Assembly: GCA_021521415.1 (NCBI GenBank)
Contig: JAIQDT010001094.1
Location: 434,001 to 498,000, forward strand
Direction of reading: 5' to 3'
Origin: Bidens hawaiensis
Lineage: Eukaryota; Streptophyta; Magnoliopsida; Asterales; Asteraceae
DNA length: 64,000 bases
This document shows, piece after piece, positions 13,203 through 24,108 of this stretch (positions are counted from its first letter, which is position 1; each line of letters opens with the position of its first letter). The notes beneath the pieces are model-generated. The model saw only the letters and a list, made by a program, of their open reading frames with translations, had not been told where the DNA came from and did no database searches. A program made the translations under genes and the position numbers.

Positions 13203-13526
13203 TAGGTGTAAACAAGCACATCCGCTCATGAGCTACTCGAAATCGGCTTTTAAAAACTCGAATCGAGAAGCTTAAGCGGGCTCAAGCTTTTATTAATATT
13301 AATATAATTTCTATAATAACTATTATTATACGATAAAAATCATTAAATAATATATATGAAATTTTAATTCTAAATGTATATATGTAAATAACTAAAAGTT
13401 TTATTTTAAATAAAATACCTATATAGTTAAATAAATAATAATAAACGAGCCGAGCCAAGCTTGAGCTTTTAAAATACAGCTCTAAACAAGCCGTGCCTAG
13501 CTCCACTTGGCTCGTTTACACCCCTA
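13203..13526. mobile_element. hAT-like MITE, 324 bp
   Basis: Perfect 8-bp duplications GCCCTAAG (13195-13202 and 13527-13534) flank inverted ends: TAGGTGTAAAC at the left and TAGGGGTGTAAAC reverse-complemented at the right. The arms contain CTCGAGCC-like motifs and the core is very AT-rich. Non-coding. Confidence 0.8.
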
Positions 13527-13922
13527 GCCCTAAGGCCTATGTTTAGGAGTATAACTTCTCACCTCTAGGTGATTTTGATATAATGATAATCACCAAAAAG
13601 GAGATGAAAATTACCTCTTAACCATAGGGCATGGGATGGCCTTTAGTGCTATGGATATTAAATCACATATATAATTATAATAAAGGGAGGAGAGTATATT
13701 TTACAAACATGGTAAAGACAATGGCTGCTTTGAATTAGATGGTATGAGGTGTTTCTATTAATGACTAAGCAGCATCCATTTCTGGTTTTGGAAGCCTTGG
13801 AATACTTTAAACTTTAACTGAAAATGATTTAAGCAGCATCCATTTCTATTCATTTTTGTCATTTTTAGACCGTCACAGCAGGATTGAAATTCAACCATCA
13901 AACAGAATATGGATACCTCACC

Positions 13923-15074
13923 ATGAGATTTGGTGATTGGAGGGCTCAACTGCAACGGGAAAGGATCGTGAACAAGATGTATCAACTATCAACTTATATT
14001 ATTCTTCATCATAAATATTTGCATTATTATGCGTCGTCCTTGTGTAGAATGGATATCTTGAAGATGCATCTTCCTTTCTCTAGATATGAGAGGTTACAAG
14101 AACTACAAAAAATAGCCGAGCGGGTTGAAAAGGAGATTTATACTGCTGCCACAAGTCAGGTTAATTTGCCAAGTTCTTTATATTATACACAATAGTTTTG
14201 TAGTTTTTGCCCGTACGATATTGCCTTTACTGGACCTAAAGTATGTAGTTTTTTTTTGTTCGCAGTTTGAATATTCACGGAAGATATGCTTGAATATGCT
14301 GACCATTGAGACCAGATTACAAAATCCCATCCCGCACACCCTGCTGTCAAATAGCAGAGGTTGGCAAGAGGAAGTGTAGCAAAAGGTGTTGTACATTATT
14401 ATTATTATTATCTTAATTCTTGCATTTCTTGTAAATCACTGAATAGCTTTTGAGTTGCATAGCATTGACATTATGACTGAAAATGATAAGCAACTAATCT
14501 GTTTCTAATTACAGGCTCTATGACTGCGATTCTTTTTCTTCTGGTTACAGATAAAAACTGTGAAGTACCTATACCAACTAGATTTGAGGCATCCAGTGTG
14601 TGCAACTGGCTCTGTTGGTGAATCTGGTGATTGGAGGGCTCATCTGCGAGCAGGTTCGCGCCAAAGGGTCGCGAACAAGAGGTATGTCTTTATCTTATCC
14701 TTTTTTATTTCTTATTTTTTAATTCAGAAAATGATGTTTTCCTGTCTGCTAAATATTTGCATTATTTTGACGTCCATGTGTAGAACAAAACACTTGGAGA
14801 GGTGTCTTCCATTCTCTGGACACGCGGAGCTGCAGGCTATGGCAGTGTGTTTTGAAGACAAGATTTATAATGTTGCAGCAAGCAAAGTTTATTCTGTTCT
14901 TTATATTATTATGTCATTAGTTTTGTAGTTTTTATTATGTACAGTGGGGCCTAAATCATGTAATTTATTTTGTTTGCAGGATGAATATTTAAGGAAGATA
15001 TCCTTGAAGATGATAACAATGGAAAATATATATATACCCAAGCAGTCAAACTCTTCTGAAACTCTCGGATCCAG
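13923..15074 (+). pseudogene. Double-KIX MED15 copy (unit 3), disrupted
   Basis: The exons match the KIX modules: 13923-13978, 14048-14159, 14266-14385, 14551-14681, 14784-14886 and 14980-15074. The usual start position (ATG at 13910) now reaches TGA after five codons. The next in-frame ATG is 13923, just before RFGDWRAQLQ. KIX1 is otherwise complete (FEYSRKICLNMLTIETRLQNP). TAT has become TAG at 14377, in the VYQK motif. Exon four is a hybrid in which IKTVKYLYQLD runs directly into a full KIX start (SVGESGDWRAHL). KIX2 lacks three residues of its second helix and ends [18 protein letters not shown]. The frame at the last border differs from its paralogues. It could at most encode a single-KIX peptide. 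The preceding intron end is shared with units 2 and 6. Confidence 0.75.
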
Positions 15075-15600
15075 GTATTTCATAACACACTGTCATTTAA
15101 TGTTATGCCATTAATTTTTATATGTATGATTTTTGCAGTGAGTGAGCCCGCAACAACTGCGCTTTCATTTTGTATGATATCCTGAGAAAGCTGATTAGTT
15201 TTGTTATCTCTGTTTGAAGTTCTGCTAATGGTAAGAAGTATAGTTGTTATTTTCCCTTTGTTACATTTGCATATATGAACAAAACTTATCATTCATTTAA
15301 ACTTTCATATTGTATGATATCTTGGGTGTACATAATGAAAGTTACAATATTTATGCCGTGACGTAGATATATTTGCATTCTTTATCGTGGCATCCAATTG
15401 CCAAATTATAGCTTGGTTTAAAAGTTAGGCGAATCACCACTTGGGTTTTATGCTCAAATTCTTGGTTTTGCTTGTTATGTTTAAACCATTCATTGTCCCT
15501 ATATAGTGTTGTGATTAAGAGGTAAATGGTTATTATAATGTTGAGATTGTTGACTGTGAGAATTGCTTTTGTTCAATTATAATAGTCTCGAAGCTTTTTT
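15075..15600 (+). pseudogene. Truncated MED15 3' end behind unit 3
   Basis: The same internally deleted 3' end as behind unit 2: GCAGTGAGTGAGCCC near 15136, then a version of the MED15a 3' flank, then the duplicated downstream flank (TAATGTTGAGATTGTTGA at 15537). It marks the right edge of the duplicated unit. Confidence 0.6.
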
Positions 15601-15779
15601 AGTGATTTTAATTCGATCACAGTCATACAAAATAACATTCAACTATTTTTTGGTTACTACATTCAAACTTTATCACCACCATCGTACGCCCTAATGCCCT
15701 ATTGCTGCCACCAACCTGACTCACCCATCACATGGCGAATATATACGCTCGCATATTTCGAAAGTAAAACTAAACTGTA

Positions 15780-16860
15780 GTTTGATTATTGAAGAAACAC
15801 TAATTGACCCCGGGCAGATTACGGATAATCTGGGAGTTAAATAGATGTTTCCCACGAGGGGTTAGGTCCGGCAAAGATGGTTCTTCTGATGACCTGCAAA
15901 ACAGACACCGTGAGCTCGTCACTGAGAAGGGGGGTACCTCCTTGTGACCACCCTCCAGCGTGAGAATCAGACTAGATTGCTCTTGAATATAAGTGTATAT
16001 ATTGAGAGATTGCTAGAGAAGATAAGATGATGAGATAATAATACCATTCCAAGGTGTTAGAGTATTTATAGCCGAAGGTAAGTTTCCAAGAAGGTACAGC
16101 CGGCTGAATAGTATTCCTGTTCTGCCAACTGTGGGCTACGCACATGCCATGCTGGTGGTTGGTGGGTAGGCAGCGGCTGATAGTGACCAGGCCGGCTGTG
16201 TACTATTCCTTTTCCACCAACTGCAGGCTATGCACGTGCTATGACAGGTTGGTGAGTAGGCAGCGGTTGATAGTGACATTAAGTAATAGAGCATGCTGCT
16301 CGTTGTACTGTTGTCAGTGAGCTGTCGCAGCTTTGGTCAGATCTTTTGTCCATACCTCGTCAGGTACAGTACAAAAGATCCTCCAGTAGCGTACGGACTG
16401 GCTCATTTGGGCGGGAGTTTTCCCGACTTTGGGCGGGAATATTCCCGGCTTGCTCACTCCTTCTTCAGGTGACATTACTGAATTATTTAAGAGTTAAGTG
16501 CCTTGTGCGTGTAGCCTTGCTGCGCGGGTAGCCTTCCCTGATGGCTAGTATCCGTTGCTGCGGGAACAGGCGGAGTACGTCGACCATTGGGAGGCTTTTC
16601 CTGCGGGAACAGCTTGCGTACTGCGCGTAAGGACGTCACGTCTCTGAGCATGGTGGGTCATGCGGATCCAGTTGGTTTCTGCGCAAACGTCTCTCTTCAA
16701 GGTGAGTCTTGCGAGTTTAGCCTTTGCGCAGACGTCCCTGTTGAAGGTGAGTCTTGCGGGTTCAACTGCGCAGACGTCCCTCTTTGAGGTGAGTCTTGCG
16801 GGTCCAACTGGGCTCTGCTGGAACCTACCTCTTCAATTATGGTACAATGCGAAATGAGTT
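15780..16860 (-). mobile_element. Candidate solo LTR with internal tandem repeats
   Basis: A GC-richer island between AT-rich spacers. On the minus strand it has a clear TATA box (GGCTATAAATACTC, about 16062-16075). It contains two roughly 90-bp direct repeats (about 16098-16187 and 16190-16280) and a three-unit minisatellite (16681-16809). Retroviral coding sequence, PBS and a second LTR are not seen. A solo or truncated LTR is my best guess; the ends are approximate. Confidence 0.35.
16681..16809. repeat. 42-45 bp minisatellite, three units
   Basis: Three consecutive units begin GCGCARACGTC and contain AGGTGAGTCTTGCG, at 16681, 16726 and 16768. They produce overlapping Cys/Ser-rich frames that look like small proteins but are repeat artefacts. 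Confidence 0.8.
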
Positions 16861-17740
16861 GAGCTGCCTAAGCTCAACTCGTTAAACCCTAGAGGGCTCA
16901 AGCTCTCAATTCTAACTCTAGAGGGCTCGGTTCATTTTATGCTCCATGTAAAAATCTCGAGCGCGTGAGTAATTTTACATATCAATTAAAATAAAAAAAA
17001 TGATGTATTTGAAAGGCTTGTGACTTGAGTGAATGATGACTTTATTAAAAAAAAAATGAATGATTAATTTAAAATGTATCCATATAAAAATATGAGAAGT
17101 TTCAACGAGTTAAATGACTAAAGTTTTGGATTAGTTAAACTAAAATAAATTAAATAAATTATCTTAATTCATAAATAAATTTTGTAGATAAGAGAGATTT
17201 AAAATATTAGTACCCATTTTAAAATGGATCTAAAATGAAAAACTAAAATAATAAACCAAAGGATTTAAATTGAGAGAAACTGCTAATTCTGAAACATATG
17301 TATACAAAAAAAATAATAAAAAAAATTAAGAGCTTGGAATTATAAAAGATGAATTTTTGTTTATCTATATATTAATTGTAATGCAGATTGAATAGACAAA
17401 AAGGTAATTTTGATACCCCTTATAAGATACCAGATACCGTTAAATTAAATTCACTCTAGCGAATTAAACACATTGCTTGTTACCAGCATTAACAACATTG
17501 TCATTTATCATCCTCCACTTGTGACGCTTCCATACCCCTACATGTGCATGTATAAAAGATAAAAAATAAAAATAAGGCATAGATCTAAAATGAAAAAAAT
17601 AAATAAATAAATAAAAGCATTTAAATTGAGAGGAAATATTAATTCTGAAAGTTATATGTATGTATACAAAAAAAATTTATATTAAGAACTTGGATTTATA
17701 AAAGATTATTTTTTTGTTTAAATATTCATAAAAAATATAT
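16861..17740. repeat. AT-rich spacer with a direct duplication
   Basis: A block of about 135-145 bp at 17228-17360 recurs, diverged, at about 17584-17735. Both copies read through TTTAAATTGAGAG, TATGTATACAAAAAAAA and TATAAAAGAT. The sequence is otherwise low-complexity and no gene is seen. Confidence 0.5.
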
Positions 17741-18235
17741 TATTATTACTATATATATTTTGAAACTTTGGTGCCACAAGACCCTATTAGGCCACCTTGC
17801 GGCACGTTAGAGATGGAAAAGATTTTGTGTTTTTTTATTTTTTGTTTTGATTTTTATGTTATTGTTTTGTTGTAGTTCCAGTATCGTAACGAAAACTAAC
17901 TGAATGCCGATTTTCTTTGTTTTAGTTTTGGTACTGTAAAGAACGTCAGAGAAACCGGCTGAATTTACATAGACTGATCGCCTTAACGCCTGGGATCAAC
18001 AACGGTCAGGGTTTACCAATGCTTGGGTTTTACTGACCAACGCTGCCTCATTGATCCACCTTAATTTTTATAACTTTTGTTTTATTTTTGGTTTTTATAC
18101 CGACACAAAAACACAAAAATGCGCGTAACCAAAATCGACTGAATTCGCATTGACTTACCACCTTAATGTTTAGGTTTTAACATCGCCCGATTTCTACCAA
18201 CCTATCCCGGCGCAACGTGCCGGGTAGAAAACTAA
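17741..18235 (+). mobile_element. Helitron 3' part
   Basis: The right end has the Helitron hallmark: a hairpin CCCGGCGCAACGTGCCGGG (18207-18225), a short spacer, and a terminal CTAA before T. The body resembles the sequence at 31.4-32.5 kb, with Helitron ends of the same hairpin type. The 5' TC end is uncertain; one candidate is TCTATATATTAAT near 17364. Non-coding. Confidence 0.55.
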
Positions 18236-18293
18236 TTAGTTTACAAAAAGAGAAGGTTGGTATAGTTAAGGGAGCAGAGTCAACACGCTGGGC

Positions 18294-19378
18294 CAGTGGC
18301 GGATCTAGAAAAAAATCTCAGGGGTAACCTAATTTTTTTAACCGAGGGGCGATAGCGGACCATAATTATTTTCATAGGGATTAGATATTTACTCTATATG
18401 CATGTCTAATAAACTATTTGGATTGGGTCGGGTCGGGTCGGGTCGAATCATATTTTTATTTGTATCATTGAGGGCCCACAAACCACCGATCATATTTTGT
18501 TATTTTTTCGAACGGCTATTTGGATCATTGACCGACCACGGGTGGGTCGAATCATATTATTATCACATATAATCATTTGTTCATCTAGCTTTTTATTTCA
18601 TAAAAAAATATGTTTATATATTATAAACCTTATTTCTATACATGGTAAGCGTTAGGAAAACGTCACTAAATATTCATAAATTATCAACTAAAAAATAAAG
18701 CAATAAAAACGAAAGTAAAAATAAATAAATTCAACCCATAAAGAAACCAAAATTTGGTTTATTAATCTGTATCTAATTTGACTAGTCAATTATCTCTAGT
18801 CCAAGTGATTAGGACGAGTCACTCAAATATTTCGATTCTAATCTATAGACAGGTTTCCTCCTAAAGATGGAATGAAAACAATCTAGTGGATCAGTGGCCT
18901 ATCAGTAATCCAAATTAGACGTTAAAAAAAATTATTTTAACTAATATTAATAAGAAAATGTTAAATTAAAAAAAAAAACATAAAGTTGACCATTGATAAT
19001 ATAGGCCTATATCAACTTTACTTTTAAAGCTACACTCCCTATACTTACCTTTTATTTATTTATTACTATATTTAATTCATACTTTTAAATATGATCTTCT
19101 CCAACCTCCAACCCTTCATTTTAAGTTCCTACATCTTCTACAAATACACAGGAAATTTTAAGAGCCCAGCTTCATTTTAGGTTTCCTTTGTCTCTAATGG
19201 TATCCTAATACTTACTCAGGGATAACCTGTACATAAAACGGAGAAAAAAGGAAAAAAAATTACACTAATTTTATAAAACGGAGAAAAAAGGAAAAAAAAA
19301 TTACACTAACTTTATACTTCTCTGACAAAGCTGAGAGGTAACCTGGGTACCCCTAAGCCTTATATAGATCCGCCCCTG
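18294..19378. mobile_element. hAT-like element, 1085 bp, upstream of unit 4
   Basis: Perfect 8-bp duplications CGCTGGGC (18286-18293 and 19379-19386) flank inverted ends CAGTGGCGGATCTAG and CAGGGGCGGATCTAT (right end reverse-complemented). There is a (GGGTC)n run near 18425 and no transposase frame. The duplicated promoter of unit 5 (23105-23130) has the same flanks joined without the insertion, so the empty site is visible. Insertion therefore followed duplication of the promoter. Confidence 0.85.
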
Positions 19379-19386
19379 CGCTGGGC

Positions 19387-19554
19387 CGGGTCAACTCAGC
19401 CCGTCTTTGGTTCTTCAGTTGATTTCGTTTCCTAAATTTGTTCCAATTTAACTGCCGACATAATAATTATTATTATTCAAGCAAACCCTAATCACTTTCT
19501 GCCTTATTATTTTATTCTACTTTTACTTTTCTTTCTTTTGTTCCAACGATTCAG
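19387..19554 (+). promoter_or_regulatory. Promoter and 5' leader exon of unit 4
   Basis: Similar to 23101-23316 ahead of unit 5: a GGGTCAACYCA block, then GATTTYGTTTCCTAAATT, then AAACCCTAA. It ends in a donor (GATTCAG/GTAATC), so the leader exon should end at 19554. The leader intron would run to about 19787. Duplication of promoter plus leader suggests that whole transcription units, not just coding pieces, were copied. Confidence 0.5.
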
Positions 19555-19790
19555 GTAATCGCCGTTTCTTAGTTTTTAATTTTTTATATATAGATCACAT
19601 GCATGTTCAATTCATATGTCTGGATTTATGTATGTAATTTTATATGACACATGCATGTATTATTTTAAAAAAAAAAAGTATTTGTTTTTAAGACGTCACT
19701 GAATTTGTGATTCTATGCATGCACTTTTTATTTGTATTGAATGATGTTAACTATTTGCACACTAAAAATCAATCATGTATCAAACAGACG

Positions 19791-20296
19791 ATGGACTTGA
19801 AGCCTATTCAAGATCCAAGTGGTGAAACCACCGTGGAATCTGATGATTCGAGGGATCAACTGCAACCGTATACACGGGAAACCATAAAAAACGCCATGTA
19901 CTATATTCTTTCTGCTCTTAATATTTATTTGGTTATGTTTTTTCTAGTAAAAGTATCTTTTAACAACTTTTTACATATAAAAAACCAATATGCTTTCTAT
20001 TTACCCTGATTATTTTGCACAAAATTTCTCCACTTGTTAAATTTGAACAAAATCGTGATTTTTTATACTTATTATAGGGATGTAAATGCTGAACCCTAGC
20101 TCGAGCTGAACTCATAAATTATATTTTCAAGCTCAAGTTTGGCACGGGCTCAGCTTGTTAAAAATTTATAAACAAATGAATTTATCGTTATTATAATGTA
20201 ATTTGTAAAATAATGTTTTAATGATTTCATCCAATTATAATTAAGATACATATTTTTATTATTATTTTTTTCTTTTTTCAAATTTAAATTAAGAGA

Positions 20297-20339
<43 letters not shown>

Positions 20340-21833
20340 ATAATTAATATTGTTTTTTTATGTGCAAAATATTAAGGGATTTTTACGAGCAAAAATGGTT
20401 TTTTTTAGTGTTTGACCTTTGTAAAATGTTGTTTTCCACCTCCTTTCTAAGTGACACGTGTTGACTTCGTGTAGAGCGGATACCTTGAAGAGGCATATTC
20501 CATTCTCCGGACACGAGGAACTACAGGAACTTAAGAAAATAGTTGAGAGGGTTGAAGAGGAGATCTATAATGCTGCCACAAACCAGGTTTGTTGGCTTTT
20601 GTATATCCTGTCGTGCAGCCCATTGTAATTTCGTAAGGTATTGTTGGACCTAAAATGCAGTTTGTTTGGTTTGCAGCCTGAATATCATAAAATGACGTTC
20701 TTGAATTATTCGGCTATGGACACGAGATTACAAAATATTCGCATGTCGGATCCAGGTATTTCATAATACACCATCATTCAGTGATTGCCAAATATGACTT
20801 TGTAGGAATAAGTTTATTCCAATGCTTTTTAGTAAATTATTTTATGTTTCTCCAATTGATAGGTTCTCAAGTGATGCAGCAACTGAAAGACCTAGAGCAA
20901 CATGTTCTTATTCGTGTGACATCCGAAAATATTCAACAAATGATGCCACAGATCATGCACACTAACATCGGTTCAACCGAAATGCAACAACCCCCTATGA
21001 CAAATGTTGCTGGTCAAAATTTAAACTGGCAGAACATTCATAACATGTCTAGTGTTCAACAAAACTATCTCAACGGACAACGATATAACTACCCTTACAA
21101 CGTTCACCCGAGGCTGCAACAACAGAGTCTGATAGAGCAGCAAATGAAGCTTTCGAGTCTACTGCAGCAATCACAACAGTTACTGCAATCACAACAGTTG
21201 CAACTGATACAACAATCACAGCAGTTAAATGGTCAAAGTTTAAATATGTCTAGTGCTTATAGAAACCAGCAATCACAACTGTTAAATGGTCAAGGTTACA
21301 GCAATCACAACAGTTTCGGTTACGGCGCTTACATACAGCAGCTGCTCCAGAACCTTAGAATGCAACAGCAGGGGTTGATAAGTCAGCAAAATAGGCTTTC
21401 GGGTCTACAGCAGCCATCACAGCAGTTAATTGGTCAAAATGTAAACTTGCAGAACCTTCAAAATATGCCTACTTATCAAGGAATGCTGCTGCAATCTAAT
21501 AAGATGCCAACTCAGCAACAGAATCAGCAGATGTTGCTTTCAAGTCTGCAGCTATCACAACAGTTAATTGGTCAAATTTTAAACTTGCAGAACCTTCAAA
21601 ATATGTCTATTGATCAAGGAACACTGCAGTCTAATAAGATGCCAAGTCAGCCACAGATACCGCAGAGTTCAGCAAATATGTTGTCAACACAAGTTCAACA
21701 ATCGCAACAGTTACCACAGCAAGTGATGCTACCTCATATGCAAGCACAAGTTCAGCAATCACAACCACAGTTACCGCAGCAAGTGACGCTATCTGAGATG
21801 CAATCATCACAGCTTGGCCAGTTGCAGCCGTAG
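19791..21833 (+). CDS. Single-KIX plus Gln-rich MED15-derived protein (unit 4)
   Basis: The exons 19791-19897, 20475-20586, 20677-20755 and 20863-21833 join in frame (1269 nt, 422 aa). The KIX fills about residues 18-95: ESDDSRDQLQ, LKRHIPFSGHEELQELKKIV and EEIYNAATNQPEYHKMTFLN. The conserved Trp of GDW is Ser20 and the final helix is diverged, so KIX function may be altered. The rest is a Gln-rich region like the MED15a Q exon ([29 protein letters not shown]), with internal duplications of QQSQQLIGQ-type segments. The frame stops at TAG 21831, where a deletion has fused GQLQ sequence to the end of the exon. A relic of the next exons follows. The frame is intact over 422 codons, which argues for recent or continuing selection. 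It lacks all MED15 C-terminal blocks. Confidence 0.72.
20297..20336. repeat. (TA)n microsatellite in an intron of unit 4
   Basis: About 40 bases of TATATA. It lies in the first coding intron, next to a fragment of a CTCGAGCT-type MITE (about 20079-20160). A small minus-strand frame reading YIYIYI here is an artefact. Confidence 0.9.
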
Positions 21834-21839
21834 GTGGCT

Positions 21840-22060
21840 TCATCAAGTAGAGTTTTTATTTTGTTTATATCTGTTTGATTTTAAGTATTGAACTATATTG
21901 TCAATAAGCTGATGACTCACTAATATTTTCCATGAACTTATCTAACTTAATTTTTTGTTATTCTAATTACAGGTAAAAGCTATGGACATACATCTCTAGA
22001 TTTCAATGGCATTCACCAGAAGTTTATATTTACATTTAGAACCCTTAATCGTTACAGTTT
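21840..22060 (+). pseudogene. Relic of W/I exons behind unit 4
   Basis: CATCAAGTAGAGTTTTTATT matches the end of the MED15a Q exon and its donor. At 21973 an acceptor precedes GTAAAAGCTATGGACAT, a decayed version of the 75-bp IKAMKD exon, with TAG soon after. The W exon itself is gone. This supports a longer ancestral MED15 copy that was cut back. Confidence 0.6.
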
Positions 22061-23100
22061 CTATTTCTATCTTTTATGAGTCGGGTATTTCGCATCTTTA
22101 GTGGTTTTCTTGTCACGATTGTTGCGTTTATAATGTCATATTTAAGTATTTTTTCTATTTTTTTGGTTTCATGTGTCATCTATTGCCACTTGTCGTTTAG
22201 TAAAAAGAAGTAAAGATCTTATACAACCCACTCACCATCACCAACATGACTATCACATCACATGAAGAAGATACCATCTAACATCACGCAGTGGTGGAGA
22301 TTGGGAAGTAGGTGAGGGGATTTTGTAACGTAATTTATGAAAAGTATTAACTAGGATATATCCCACACGGGTGGTTAAAAAAATACATTAAAAAAGTTAA
22401 TTTAATAATATACGTTTTTAGTACGGTGATTTTTTTGTATTTAGGATACCGCACTCTCCAAAAAATGATTAAAAATATGATTAAATTTAAAAATATATTT
22501 TGATTATATTGATATAAATACCCGCAAAATATATTTGTAATGAAATATGATCTCCATTTTTTTATTAAATCAATTTATAAACACTTTTGAGTGTAGGATA
22601 TGATTGTGGTAAAATTTAATAAACGATATTTATAAGTCTAAGTTGATAAAGGAAAGAAGAAATTATGAATGGATAGCAAATTTATTTTCACATATTTATT
22701 TAACCTCCGTAGATCTATAAAGTTTTCTTCCATCTCTTTCAAAACTGTAATACAAAATTGTATTTTATTAATGCTAATTTTATATATGATGTTCTTTTTT
22801 ATGTAATTCCTAACGAAACATTTTATCATCTTCTGTTAGAATTTGTCATTTTATTAATACATATATATATATATAATTACAACTTATAAAATCAGTAGGT
22901 GCATCTTTCTTGTGATTACGAAGAAATTGCATGAATACATACCGTATTCGTACGAATGTTCCATTAGAAACTATAATTTAAACTTATTAAACCGTTTAAT
23001 TATAAAATATAGTTTTTTAAACATTAATCATTTAATTTATGTAAATTAATTGTATTTATTTTAAACATATAGGTGTTTAAATTAAAAAAAGGATAGAAAT
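22061..23100. other. AT-rich spacer between units 4 and 5
   Basis: Low-complexity AT-rich DNA with a short (AT)n run near 22860. No gene or delimited transposon was recognised. Confidence 0.5.
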
Positions 23101-23316
23101 GTAGATCAACACGTTGAGCCGGGTCAACCCAGGTCTAGTATTTCCACGACCCGCCTCTGTTTATTCTTTCACTTGATTTTGTTTCCTAAATTAATGCAAC
23201 AATCAAGTCCCGATTTCACCGTTGCCGATATTATTATCTTTTTAAAGTAAACCCTAAAGAGTACACACTCTCTACACCTTATTCTGGTTGCCTTTAATCT
23301 CTTTTCTTCGATTCAG
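23101..23316 (+). promoter_or_regulatory. Promoter and 5' leader exon of unit 5
   Basis: A paralogue of the unit 4 promoter, without the hAT insertion. It runs from GATCAACACGTTGAGCCGGG to the donor CGATTCAG/GTAACC at 23316. The KIX exons that should follow are absent. Confidence 0.5.
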
Positions 23317-23618
23317 GTAACCATTTTAATAGCCGTTTATTATATTTATTAGTCGTATACATGCATGCATGATCCTTATATTAGTTGGTGTAATTTTACA
23401 TGTGAACCAGCAGCAATAAGCAATAGTTCACATGTGAACCGGATTTTTATATAAGCTAGAATTAAAAAAAAAGGACAACAATGGGTTTTTATGGTATAAT
23501 TTGTCTCATTAAAATATTTTGCATAGTTAAAATATTTTTATTTATAATAACACATTTTCTTTATGGACTTTTTAAGAGCATCTCCATGGGTGTGCTTCGC
23601 GTTTTCTAGGGTAACGTG

Positions 23619-23722
23619 TAGAGGTGCACAAAATACTCGACTCGATGTACCAGACCTGGTTCTAACTTTTGTTGACCATACCCGGTTCCCGTTCTTAAAA
23701 TTACCCGGTTCGTGGACCTCTA
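23619..23722. mobile_element. Short hAT-like MITE, 104 bp
   Basis: Perfect 8-bp duplications GTAACGTG (23611-23618 and 23723-23730) flank the inverted ends TAGAGGTGCAC and TAGAGGTCCAC (right end reverse-complemented). It shares its terminus with the larger element at 40011-40588. It lies in the leader intron of unit 5, inside what may be an older degraded element. Confidence 0.8.
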
Positions 23723-24108
23723 GTAACGTGGAGTTTGTTCCCAATTTTTGCTATTGGGGTGCTTTTGGATGGGGCTGTTTTTAGGGTCATGTTTTATATT
23801 AATAAAAGTGTGTTTATTAACAAACTCATAAATATCAAAGCTTTCAAAATTCTTCCCAATTTAATAATAATTAATTATATTTTTTAAGTTATTTTAAAAA
23901 TAAATAGCTGGTTATTGAAAAATATAAAAGAGGTAATGATGGGGTTATTTCTTTTAGGCGTTTTTTGAATTAACTAGAGAGGATAAAGTAACAACTACTA
24001 GGCGCACAACCTTTACATAACATTTTAATGGATGTTCCCTGTTGTGTGTGCGTATATCTATATCTAATGAGACGATTTCGATTTCTTTTTTAGTAAAGTA
24101 TTTGATGT

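Noticed and set aside
16346..16857. Overlapping Cys/Ser-rich small proteins
   Set aside because: They follow the 42-45 bp minisatellite in several frames at once and have no independent support.
23317..24108. Search for the missing KIX exons of unit 5
   Set aside because: No GDW-like, HLPF-like or RKIS-like coding segment is present on either strand; the interval is transposon debris.
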